Of a stretch of 64,000 nucleotides of DNA, positions 25,261-37,500 are shown piece after piece. The position numbers and the translations under genes are program-made. This stretch comes from Eunapius fragilis (taxonomy: Eukaryota > Porifera > Demospongiae > Spongillida > Spongillidae): the NCBI GenBank assembly GCA_963681505.1, contig OY811979.1, forward strand, positions 3,824,711 through 3,888,710, read 5' to 3'. Position 1 is the first letter of the stretch. Each line of letters opens with the position of its first letter. Below the pieces are notes generated by a model. The model searched no databases. It was not told the origin of the DNA and was given only the letters and a program-made list of their open reading frames with translations.

Positions 25261-26286
25261 GTAATCTCAGATGCATAAATATGTAACTGTATGCATTGTA
25301 AGAAGTACTTCATTTGGCTACTCATAACACCAGCAAAAATCATATGCCATCTTTTGGGGCATGCAATGTACGTACAAGAGGGAAAGGTAACATCACTGAA
25401 ACTGACTGACCACTCCAGAATCACCAAGAAAAAACGAGAGGCAGGAAGTGTTAACATGGTACAAAGGATCTCCTCATATGCAGCAAGTGAGATTATAAGA
25501 CTTAAATTCCTGCAGTTCACTGATCTCTCTAGTACCTGTTGTGTGCTCTTCGAAGAATCCTGGGTACACATCTTTTGTGTCTTGTCTGTGTCTCAAAGAC
25601 GCTGTGCTGTCTTGTATCCAGTTTGGTCCCATCATCCCTACCCATTGGGTCCCTGCTGATGCAAAATACAGCTAAATTCATCACACTCTAACCACACACA
25701 AGTCCATGGCCCAGAGCTGATAGAATATGTCATCCATACAGCTCCATTGCCATGTTCTATTAGATGCACGCTTCCAACAGATGATATAATTATTGTTCAT
25801 ATTGATAATCAGTGGATTATTACTCCAGAAGGAACTGTGATGGAGGCAGTAAAAAGTAGTTCTGATTTCTGTAGTGCCATATCAGAAACAGGTATGTTTG
25901 GAACTGATCCATCAGACTTTCTATTCCCAAATAATATATTAACTAAAATTTTGAATGATAAATAGTGATTACTTGTACATTCTATATGTTTTGATATGAT
26001 CAAAAGGCAGTGGATGAAATGCGATCCACCATGTCCCATGGCGGCATCACCATATCAACCCATCACACTTCCTCGCCAGCCTCATTTTCCACAGGCAGGC
26101 ATGTCACTAGCCTGAGCTGTAACTGAAATCTCAACACGTACAAATTAACCATGGCAACATTCAGGATTTATCAAAATGTTATATCATATAGCTGTAGCAC
26201 TTGTTTGTTACACATAAATTGGAGTATGAAATGATAATATTGCAAAGTTGTCTATTGCTATGACAGGTCACAACTTATTGCTTATA
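25261..26286. other. Non-coding stretch
   Basis: Short open frames on both strands at 25257-25660 without recognisable domains. Part may be the remainder of the LTR beginning near 25165. Nothing else seen. Confidence 0.35.
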
Positions 26287-27074
26287 CAGGGTGTTTGCCA
26301 AAGAATGCATTGCTTTAAAATTCCTATAATTCAGGATTGAAATTAATAAATTGCTTGATTTCTTTAAGTTATGTTGCAGTAGTTAGGCAAATACTAAAAA
26401 TTCAATTAGATTATTGAAAGCAGTTAAGTACCTGTATCAAAACCCTCATAAATCAAAATATTCAAAGCCCTCTATTAGCAAAGTTATTCAAGATTGCAGT
26501 TTACGATAGTTGATTTTAATAATAAGTAACACAAAATCTGGATATGCAGTGGAACAGTACTGATTTCAAGTTTCTTAGTTCAATTGTACGTTATAAGCAT
26601 TTAAGACCATCACGTGCTTTAAAATTATTAAGGTTGATGCTGTTATGGGTTAAATATTTAAAATCACCATCATAAACTATTCCAGTATAAAGTGAGGTAA
26701 AAAACACTATATGACTTGATAATGATGATTTAGTGGTGCGTTATTAACACTCAAAGTTAATAAAAACGTATGGCTCATATAACTTTTTCAAGTTTGATTT
26801 CTTCTTTTGAATATCATACTTTTTCAAAGTCTCATCAACATCACTCTGCAGTTAATAATAAATCAAGTTATTAATAAAAGTATTGTTTTGTTAATTTAGT
26901 TAATTGCAAGCTATTTGATTTTACCTTTCGAACTGCTATGATATGCAAATCGTAACAATGCCACTTGCATTTGACTAAACGTGGTTATTGTACTTCATAA
27001 ATTCATTTAGATTGGCAACCCTATTAAGGAATCATATTCATTTAAAAGCGTTGTGTTCATTTGCAAAGACCCTG
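26287..27074. mobile_element. Tc1/mariner-like MITE
   Basis: A 788-bp AT-rich element flanked by TA (26285-26286 and 27075-27076). The left end CAGGGTGTTTGCCAAAGAA pairs with the right end, which on the other strand reads CAGGGTCTTTGCAAATGAA. Both are followed by a gcttt(t)aaa box. There is no coding frame. The CAGGGTG end and TA flanks fit a mariner-type non-autonomous element. Confidence 0.72.
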
Positions 27075-27561
27075 TATAACACAGGCCATTTGTACTGTTT
27101 CAGATTAAACATATTTGCACGGGTTTTGGCTCTGGTGCATGTACTTTGTGGGTAGTACTGAGTGTGCAACGCAATAATTCTGCTATAAAATGTTATCGTC
27201 AGGTAGTTTCTCATGTAAACCCAATTCTTTATGCCATTGATGGCAGCATTAAGCTTGTCAATTGATTACAACATGGCAATGACATGCAGTGTATTCCCAA
27301 TGCGATATTACACACAGTGTGGTTGCCAACTCAAGTTGGATTTTAAGCTCGGCAGGATATCTGTTTGTTGATGCTGTTTTAAATATGACGTCATGCCCAT
27401 AGATTTTTTTCAGAATAATGGAATATCAAGGAGGCCTGGTGAAGCCAATGTGTTAATGTGTTGCATAGGCATGGCCAATCAGTATCATGCCAGACCCAGA
27501 GATAGAATAGTACATTTCTCAGCATATGTGCATTAATACCACTATAAGGCATCACCCATAT
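27075..27561. other. Non-coding stretch
   Basis: Unique sequence between the MITE and repeat R1 copy 2; no gene recognised. Confidence 0.4.
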
Positions 27562-27956
27562 AAAAGAGGAGGAACCTTATATGAAATGGTTGGGGGGGGG
27601 GGGGGGGGGGTTTGCAACCCCACCCCCCTGTATACGCCCATGGTGTACTGTACTCCCCCACAATAATGTATGTCACTGATTTGTGACTGCAGCAGCTTCT
27701 TCTAAAAAAGCACATGCTGTCATCATATGTCTCCTGGCCTAGCTGGCCTCAGTTAAACAGTTAAACGTAATGCCCGCCCCCCGCCCCAAATCTGCACTTC
27801 ATTTTTGTATGTGTGTGTGTGCCCTTAGGTATTATACATGTTTCTGTTGGTTGAGTACAACAAATTTGACAGAAACGTAGCCCACTCCCAAATGCATGGG
27901 CATAGACTAGTTTTTAAGGATAGGGGGACTATATGTGGTTACTTTTGACGTGAGCA
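27562..27956 (+). repeat. Dispersed repeat R1, copy 2
   Basis: Second copy of the repeat at 6962-7385, same orientation, with a longer poly-G run (27591-27610) and small deletions. Contains hairpin motif copy 2 at 27841-27875 (TTTCTGT and GACAGAAA arms). Confidence 0.85.
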
Positions 27957-28158
27957 CAATTTCGCTCTCCCCCATTCAAAGGACATGAATTGAAGATAAT
28001 TCACAAAGAGTCACAAAGAGTAACACAAACCCCACCCCCCACCAAATGAAAAACACCAGTAATTCTTGCACTGAGACTGTTCACCTAGTCTCTGTTATGA
28101 TCAATCCTGCGGCATTCTGTCCACAACTGCTAGCCTTACAAATGCCAATTGCATCCTT

Positions 28159-28838
28159 CTAAGCTGACAGGCTCCCTGGGTCATGTGACAACAGCAACGA
28201 CGATGACGACGCGTCTGCAATGGCTGTACCCTTGGAAAAGGAAGGGAGAGGGCTTTTGGGGAGGGAGGGAAGAGTGACAGCAAGAAATTCAGTACACTCT
28301 GGTCCAGGGTGAATACAAGCCACATTACTAGGCAACATTGAAACAATTGGATTTGTCTTGTCGTCCGACTTGGGTGAGACCGCAGGCACAGGCCTCGTCT
28401 CGCCCACACCATGAACTGGTGTTGACTTCTTATGGTGCGTCTTAGGCACAAGTGGCTGTAGTGCAAAAAGCACAGTAGGCTGGGGCATCAACTCTTTACA
28501 ATTGATGGGCTCAGGTGTGGTCTCAGTGCTTGAGGGCTCGCTTGACCACGCCCTCATGTTCTCCGACAGCTGCTCCTGCTCTGAGGTTGGCAGGAACGCT
28601 GATATATCCAGGTGCTGGGTTGGACAGTGGGACAGGATCTCGCGTTCAAACTCAACCAGCTGGCCCATAAAGTTGAGGTTAGGAGAAATGGCTGGCCTCT
28701 TCTCCTTGACAAACTGGTACGCCTGCTGCATGGTGAGGCCAAAGTGCTGCATCAGGTAAGCTATGACCAGCGTCACCGAGCGAGAGATGCCAGCCATACA
28801 GTGAATGAGGATACAGCTGCCCGAGCTACGCACTTGCT
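28159..28838 (-). CDS. DUSP exon 5: catalytic loop and C-terminal tail
   Basis: 680 nt from acceptor CACACACAG/AGCAAG to the stop. Begins (I)[17 protein letters not shown] and carries the full HCxxGxSRS signature and [15 protein letters not shown]. The rest is a Ser/Pro/Thr-rich tail, with several SP/TP sites that could be MAP-kinase targets. The intron just upstream has a poly-G run at 28851-28866. Confidence 0.9.
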
Positions 28839-31531
28839 CTGTGTGTGTGTGGGGGGGGGGGGGGGGAGAGAAAAACATGGGATAGGTGTGGGGATGGATG
28901 GAGTTGGAAATGCAATGATAAAGATGGACCTGTACAAGCATGCATCATACACAATTGCACACAACCCAAATATTAGTTAGTACTGATGTACACATATCAA
29001 ATGAAATCATGGACCTAAAACTCTGAACACTTGCCATCAATTCAGCATCCAAAGCATACACTCCCAGGAGGGTATTTAAGAGACCATGTGCCTATGTGTG
29101 ACAGATGATTATGAAGATGGTCTGTAAGGAAAGTACTCAGCATACTAGCTTGCTATTATTCTGTTGCGTACATAAGAACTTATGGTATGCCACGTGATGT
29201 AAGTTAGTGATGATTTATATATTCTGATTGCATGATAGCTCGTCACATTGGTGACCCTGATGTTCATTATATCTATCCATCATGAGTCAACAAGAGTCTA
29301 ATCAAGCGGCTACAGAGTCTAGTCATTCCATTAGATCTGAAAGCATTCTAAGACCAAACGAAGATGCTATTTGTGTTCCTCAGGGGTGGTGCTAGCTATC
29401 AAAACGTCATCCACATAAGCGGAACTAAACTGAAGACCGTGAAGCACCTCATCCATGAATCCCTGAAAGGCTGGGCCGCATTGCGAAGGCCTAAAGGCAT
29501 GCGCACAAATTTGAACAGACCAAATGGAATGCCAAGAGCTGTCTTTGAGATATCAGCGGGTTCAATTGGAATTTGATGGTATGCCGAATATTGTGGCACC
29601 ATGTAGAGTACCTGTGGCTGCAAAATATTGGATGTGGGGAATGGGGTAGCGATCAGGGATGGTAGACTTGTTAAGAGCACGATAGTCGCCACAAGGGCAC
29701 CAGTCACCAGTAGATTTCTTTGGTACCATGTGCAGTGGGGATGCCCAGCTACTACAGGATGGTAAGCATACTTTACATGCCAGTTTGAGACGCTCCCGTG
29801 CCAGTTGTCATGGGCGAGCATACACTGGCGGGCCTGTAGATGGGTAACATCATGCCGGACTGGGAGGTGCTCGCTGAAAGGTTGTATCACTGATGGAAAA
29901 TCCTTGAGAATGGCTTCAAATGCATTACTACATGAAAGCGGTAACAAGGTAAAATGAATTGATGGCCTATGAGAGACAATTTCCTGAACTTGAGATCGGG
30001 TCACTGAGTCCAACAATTGCTGCTGCTTCACGTCCACAACAACATGTAGGTCATAGTGCAGCAAACAATAAATTGTTATGGACGCCATACAAAGCCTCCA
30101 GATCGTCTTCGATCCTCACTAAGGGGGGTACTGTTGCAAGCATGATGCAAACCTACGCCATCAACATTGCGTCATGTCTCAATAATGATAGTTAACTGAT
30201 TGTGGTACCATGCAATTGAGGTCTGCAATGGTAACCACTAACTACCTCAAAAGACATTATTGACATACACACACCACAACGCTGTATACACACAACAGTG
30301 CTATAAACACCACAGTGCTGTATGCGATATACATACCATAGTGCTGTATACACACCACAGTGCTATACACACACCAGTGCTCTATACATTCCACAGTGCT
30401 TTATACACACCACAGTGCTTTATACACACCACAGTGCTTTATACACACCACAGTGCTTTATACACACCACAGTGCTTTACACACACCACAGTGCTGCATA
30501 CACACTACAGTACTGTACACACACCATAGTGCTGTATACACACCACAATGCTATACACACACCAGTACTCTATACATACCAGTGCTTTATACACACCACA
30601 GTGCTTTATGCACACCACAGTGCTGTATACACACCACAGTGCTGCACACACACCATGTGTTGTATACACACCACAGTGCTATACACACACCAGTGTACTA
30701 TATACACCACAGTGCTCTACATACCATAGTGCCCTACACACACCATAGAGCTTTATACACACCACACACACCACAGTGCTCTACACACATCACAGTGCTT
30801 TATACACACCAGTGCTCTATACACACCACAGTGCTTTACACACACCACAGTGCACACACATGGACTAACCAATAAAATTGAAAGCCTCACTGAAGAAATT
30901 GGACATCTTTTGTGAGCCAGTGTCCATCACAGCAATCCTCTTGTACCGAATAGAATCGCTTTCAAAATAACTCGGACACAGTGGGGTCATGTTGAGAACA
31001 TACTTTATTTTGAACACTTCAAACACCTGTTAGTGAAGGGATAGGGGAACATGCACCCTTAACTTAGCATTTATTGTACAGGCTGAAATGGACCCCCACA
31101 AAACTCAAAAAAGTCTACCATCAACACTGCAACCAAAACACTCCACATATCAACCACATAAAGCCCTCTGGCATTTGCATGAAACCATTAAACTGTACAT
31201 AATTCTCTAAACCCTTTCCCACCACCTTGAATTAAAAACATTTGCTTGACTGTGCCAAGCATTCTAAAAACCATACCCATATATACTACACACACACACA
31301 CACACAAATACTCATATATGTAAAAACGTACCCACACTTACACACATGCATGCACACTTCGCACATACACATGCACAGACACTGATGCAAATACTCATAC
31401 ACACACTCGTAAAACTACATACTTCTTTGCTTTTGGCATCCTTCTCTCCACCAAGGACCAAATAGTTGAGCACATGAACTGGTGGTGCCTTCTTCCAGTC
31501 CAATGGTTGATCCCTCATCTCTGCCCAATAT

Positions 31532-31587
<56 letters not shown>

Positions 31588-34500
31588 ACACACACACACA
31601 CCAGAAGACAAGAGCAGTGAATAGAAAGTAACATGAAAACCAAAACAGCTATTGTAAGGTTCCTCCTTAGCTCAGATACACCAGCCCAAGACAGGGGGGG
31701 GGGAGGGTGTGCATAAAAAGAGACATTGCATCAAAACTGAATAGTCTTTCTGCCGAAGCCCCTCCTGCCTCCATTAATAGTTGAACTTCACTGCATCCTT
31801 TGCACACACACACACACAGAGTGCCAGGACACCTGTCGAGCTACATGTATGTTCAGATCCACCATAAAGGGATACCACTGCACATGTATAAAACTATGTG
31901 TAAAATGGCCAGTGATGCACAACACAACTGCCCACAGGAGAGGTACCTTGAGATCCATCAGTGAATGAAACCGTATTACCAGCAAGACAGAAGAAATACC
32001 TAATACACTACACCACAAGCATCCAGTGGGGATGGAAGACCTAAGCTGTACAATACAAAGGCATTTTAGTACATTGCCAAGTACGACACCTTTGGCCAAC
32101 ATATAATCTAGGAAGGCAATTTTACAGCCCGGATGGCTAGGTGGGTACAATTGGAACCTAGATTGGGACATCAGGTGAAAATGGCCCTGGAGCCACAAAC
32201 CCTCAATTCCAACAACCACCTAGCCCCGGCCCGCTTCTAGTAAATACATGACACTGACATATTTAGTGGCACACGGGTCCACACCATCCAGTGGGGAAGG
32301 AAGGCTTATCCAACCACAACAACACGAACTCGCATGAGCTATGCATTGGCTTCAAATCCCTTAACAGCAAACTAGAAAGCAAAGCAATAACTGTACACAC
32401 ACATACACCCTGAACCCCCAAGTGTGTGACCGTGTAGTTGTGCTTGCGAAGCAGTGTACACCCCTCTGAATCCTGCTAATGTCATCTGAGAACAGTGATG
32501 TGGGTGGACATACACACTCACAGACACCACCTGTCACAGCTGCAGCCCCTACCTCCTCAGTCCCCTTACAAATAGCAAACCTTGATTGCTTCTTGCATGT
32601 TCATCCCCTGTGTGTATTTGTGTATTTTTATCAGTACGAAGTTGCCTGTCACAGCCCCTCCCCCTTTTGGCCAAAGCATCCTCCCCCACGACATCATCAT
32701 TATCAAAGGCACAGGGTTAGGTAGGGAAGGGATCACTAGGTAGGCTCCACTAAGGGAGAGATCTCCAATAGGAGAGAGATCCCAAGAAACAAGCTCCACT
32801 AGGGGAGCCAGGCTTCACTAGGGAAGGGATCCCTTTGCAGGCTCCACTAGGGGAGAGATCCCTAGAAATAGGCTCCGCTAGGGGAGAGATCAGTAGGCAT
32901 ACACTACACACCACATGCCAGCCATCATCAAATGTCTTCCAGCAGGAGGTACCCCTTAGGTGATATAGTAGCTATCTTCCCCCTTAGGTGAGACAGTAGC
33001 CATCTTCCCCCCCCTTAGGTAAGACAGTAGCCATCTTCCCCCCTTAGGTGAGACAGTAGCCATCTTCCCCCTTTAACCAGCCATCTTCTTGACCTTCGCC
33101 CGATGTTTGCTACAGATATGCCTAGTCCACAGACCTGACTTCGTAGAGACAAATAATTTACAACGTGCATGTATGTGCATGTGTCAAAAACAAAATGAAG
33201 GCCAGTTGTGGTGTCAGCAGGATGAAATCAGGTGGAGTTGTATTTAAAAGAAGCGAATGTCCCTGACGAAAAGAAAGGTCAAGAGTATGTCTCGCTGTTA
33301 GAAAATGAGGCTTTGCGTATTGTGAGTCAAATGGGTTATCTAAGTGACGATGCCATTGATTATACAGCGGTAAAGAAGTGCTTGGAGAAGCAATTTGCCC
33401 CTTCAGGCATAGAGCTTGAATGGCAGTGAGAACTCCACACGGCACAGCAGAAGTGCGCAGCAAGAGTAGATACACAGTACATATGTTATATTCGCTACAC
33501 TATTCCCCTCTCCCAGGAACAAGTCCGTCAATAATTAGTCGTATATATTATGTCAGAATCTATTCTCGGTTCTTGATTTAGCCAGCGGGTACTGGCAGGT
33601 GGAGTTGGATCCTGCTGACAACGAAAAACAGCATTCGCCACACCATTTGGACTACACCAGTTTCGAGTCATGCCGTTTGGACTGGCCAACGCCCCCAGTA
33701 CCTTTCAGAGGCTGATGAGCCTGGTACTGTCAGGATTATGCTGGAAAACATGTTTGGTATATCTCAATGACATTATTATTTTCAGCCAAACAGTTGAGGA
33801 ACACTTGCAGCGCCTCGCTGAAGTTCTTCGAAGATTGAAGGATGCGGGCCTCAAAATAAAACCAGGCAAGTGCCAAAAGTGTGCAATATCTGGGGCACAT
33901 TGTGTCAGAGAAAGGCGTGGAGGCAGATCCTGCCAAGACTAGTTGTGTTTGTGACTGGCCTGTGCCCGACAGTCGAGAGAGCCTACATCGTTTTCTGGGA
34001 TTTGTTTCCTACTGCAGGAAGTTTATTTCGAACTTTTCCCAAATTGCAGCACCCTTGTTTGCCCTGACAGAAAGAACCAAACCCTGGCATTGGACGACAC
34101 AGTGTGAAGATGCTTTTGCAGCGTCAAAAGGTACGTTACTGTCACCGCCCATTTTGTCCTTTTCGCAGATTGATAAGACTTTCGTCCTAGATACGGATGC
34201 TAGCCAGGACGGTCTGGGAGCGGTGCTGTCACAAGATGGAGACAGACATGTTGTTGCATACGCTAGCAGGGTGCTGACAATAGCTGAATGCCAATACTGT
34301 GCAAAAAGGCGAGAGATGTTGGCAGTCGTGGGGGCAGTCCGCTACTTTTGTGCCTATCTGTGTCGTCGGTTCATTAAACGTACAGATCACAATTCTTTGC
34401 AGTGGTTGAAGAGTTTCAAGGATCCACAAGGACAGGTGGCTCGGTGGTTGGACATATTAGCTGAATATGACTTTCAGATCCAGCATCGTCCCGGAGCTAA

Positions 34501-37500
34501 GCATGGTAACGCTGAGGCACTTTCAAGGCTTCCTTGCAAGCAATGTGGGCTTGCAGCCCCACCCCCTCATTGTGATAAGGATCTTCCCACTGAAGATGGC
34601 AATTGTGATGACGTAAAAAATGCTGCAATGGCTGCTGAAACCAGATTTGAAGGCGACCTTAAGCAGGAACAAAAGGAGGATGCTGATCTGAAGCAAGTTG
34701 TATCATTGCTGTTACACAATAATGTTCCCATTGCTCTTCCCACTAGTGGTAGCTACTGGCTACAAACTCTCTGGTTGCAGAAAAATCATTTGCTATTGAA
34801 AGATGGAATTCTTTATCGTCAATGGTTGGATGTGCCTGGAGGGGGATCTAACCGTCACCTACAGCTTGTAGTACCAAAATCGTGGATTCAAAGCGTTTTG
34901 AAACAGTATCACGATGCTTGCAGTGGCAGACATTTTGGCACACAAAAGACGTTGGAGAAGATTCGATGCAGATTCTACTGGCCAGGACAACGTCACGACA
35001 TGGAAAATTGGAGCAAAAGCTGTGAATAGTGTGCTTCCAGAAAGTCACCACCCAAAACCAGGAGAGCTCAACTTCAAACTGATATAGCTGGCTATCCACT
35101 GCAGCGAGTTGCTATGGACATACTCAGACCCCTGCCGATGACTGGTAGAGGTAACAGGTATGTGTTAGTAGTGGGTGACTATTTTACCAAATGGATAGAG
35201 GCATACCCAATGGCCAATATGGAGGCGGGGACTGTTGCGGGTATTTTTGTCCACCATTTTGTCAGCCATTTTGGAGTACCCGATATTCTCCATACCGATC
35301 AAGGGCCGTAACTTTGAATCTACCTTGTTGAAGGAAGTATGCAAATTGCTTTAATCGTACACTGCTTAATCTCCTCAACCTTGCAGCATCTGAGAATGAG
35401 CAGGGATGGGACCTTCATCTCCCGATGGTCATGCTGGCCTACTGCACTAGTGTGCAAGAGTCAATTGGGTGCACACCCTTTTATTTGATGTTTGGTTGTG
35501 AGGCACGCCTCCCTGCTGATGTTATGTATGGCCTTCCCCCGTCTACCACTTCCTCACAGGTCAATCAGTATGCCCTGGATCTGAGACTGCGTCTGGAGAG
35601 TGCATACCAAGGGTTCGAGAAAGAATGGGACTGCAACATCAACTACAAAAGGCTCTATACGATAGAGCTACACATGGGAAACCGTACGTGGTAGATGATT
35701 TGGTATGGCTTCATTGCCCAGCAGTTCCTCGGGGGAAATCACCAAAGCTGCATCGATATTGGCAAGGGCCATACAGGGTAGTAAAACAAATAACTGATGT
35801 TTTGATTTTGCTCCAACACAAGGATTCTCGTCAAAGGCGTACTGTAGTTCATTTTGACAGGTTGAAGCCGTGTGTTACCTTACCGGAAGCCACACCCTTG
35901 GAGGAAAACACGGTCCAACGTGACGAGGATCGGGAGACAACGCCCTTACTCGTTACTCAAGAAGAGGCAACTATTACAGAACCTCTAGAGGGTATTGACG
36001 AACCAGAACCACTTGATGGTGAAGTATTTCAGAACCCAGTTGACGGAAAGCAGATGGTAGCTGAAGAGGAAATTACTACAGTACCTGTACCTCCAGAGGG
36101 TATGGGTGAGCCTGACCTACCTCAAATTGAATTTCCAGAACTACCTCAAATTGAATTTCGAAATCCGGCGGATCAACCTAGCAGAGAGTCCAACCAAAGG
36201 CACAAAAAGCCGAAAAGATTCGGACATAATAAATACGACTAATTATTGACGGACTTGTTCCTGGGAGAGGGGAATAGTGTAGCGAATATAACATCTAATT
36301 ATTGCGCATGCGTACTGGATCTGTGTGCCTGTATACATGTATGTACTGTGTATCTACTCTTGCTGTGCACTTCTCTTGATTAAAGCTGTCCTTTACACAG
36401 GCATGACTGCCAGTGTTACAGGGAGGGCATGCAAAGGACTAGATGTATCCTCTAATCTCCATTGCTGCCAGGCAAGTAGGGTAGCTTAGGGTATAGTCAG
36501 CAGCTGGAAGTGGTCAGGGACCGCACTTTCAGCACAACACAGTGTCTTCAAGAAGGCATTTCAATATTTTAAAAGCCACCGTTCTCTTATGGAACAGTAA
36601 GTATAGTTTAATGCAGCTGCCTACGTTGCCCAAGATCATACAATACCTAAAGTACATCTACCTGATGGTAGTGAGGTATGACCCTAACATGAGGTATGAC
36701 CCTAATACATGTATGTTGCTAACATGTAGGTATGACCCTAACATGTTGGTAAGTGGCATTAGACCCTCCAGCAAAGTGCTGTAACAGGAGGCTCCAATAA
36801 TCTTGGCTGTCACTACTAATGCGCTTGCGCAAGAAATGCATGTACATATCGAACCTTCTAGGAATTGACTATTTAAGTGTATGCGTGCTGTACTATTGTG
36901 TCTTTTGTCTTTCCTGTGATTATACATTTTGTTGCGCTAACCAAGATCGTTACAAGTGGCATAGTCGGCAGGATGGTGGAAAGGCAACCGGAGTCTTCGG
37001 GAGGACCAGAAACGGCGCACCCCACGAGGGCTACCAGATCGGTGGTGACTCCCAATGCCTATACTGGGGATTCCAGCTGGACCAACTGGGTCGACCATTT
37101 TGAGGCGGTAGCAAAGATGAACGGCTGGGATGACTCCATTAAACTGAATTGGTTGCCGGTGAGGTTAACGGGAAAGGCACAGACGGCGTGGAAGCGGTTA
37201 TCGGACGAGGCGAAAGGAGACTTTCAGGCTGCTATGGATGCTCTGCGTAACCGGTTTGAGTCCAGCAGTAAGAGAGAACGTTACGCGGCGGAGTTCCGTC
37301 TAAGGAAATGGAAGAAAGGAGAGCAGTGGGGTGACTTTGCCGACCAGCTGCGGTGTCTGGCTGACAAAGCGTTTCCAACCCTCTCCGAGGATGCCAAAGA
37401 AGTTTTGACCCTCGATAGGTTTTTGGGTGACTTGAGTGATGCGAATATTGCAATTGCAGTGCGTCAGCAGAGGCCAGAAACGCTTGAAGAAGCAGTGTCG

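Larger units (their letters stand above)
33200..36420 (+). mobile_element. Ty3/gypsy element A (5'-truncated, rearranged)
   Basis: A plus-strand gypsy copy in DUSP intron 2. Order: a Gag fragment (33230-33429), an inverted piece of the element's own 3' end (33427-33545), Pol from RT to integrase (33560-36243), a polypurine tract (gggagagggg) and a 3' LTR (36278-36420). No 5' LTR or primer-binding site was found. Pol is broken by frameshifts, a stop at 35027 and a deletion inside the integrase. Confidence 0.85.
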
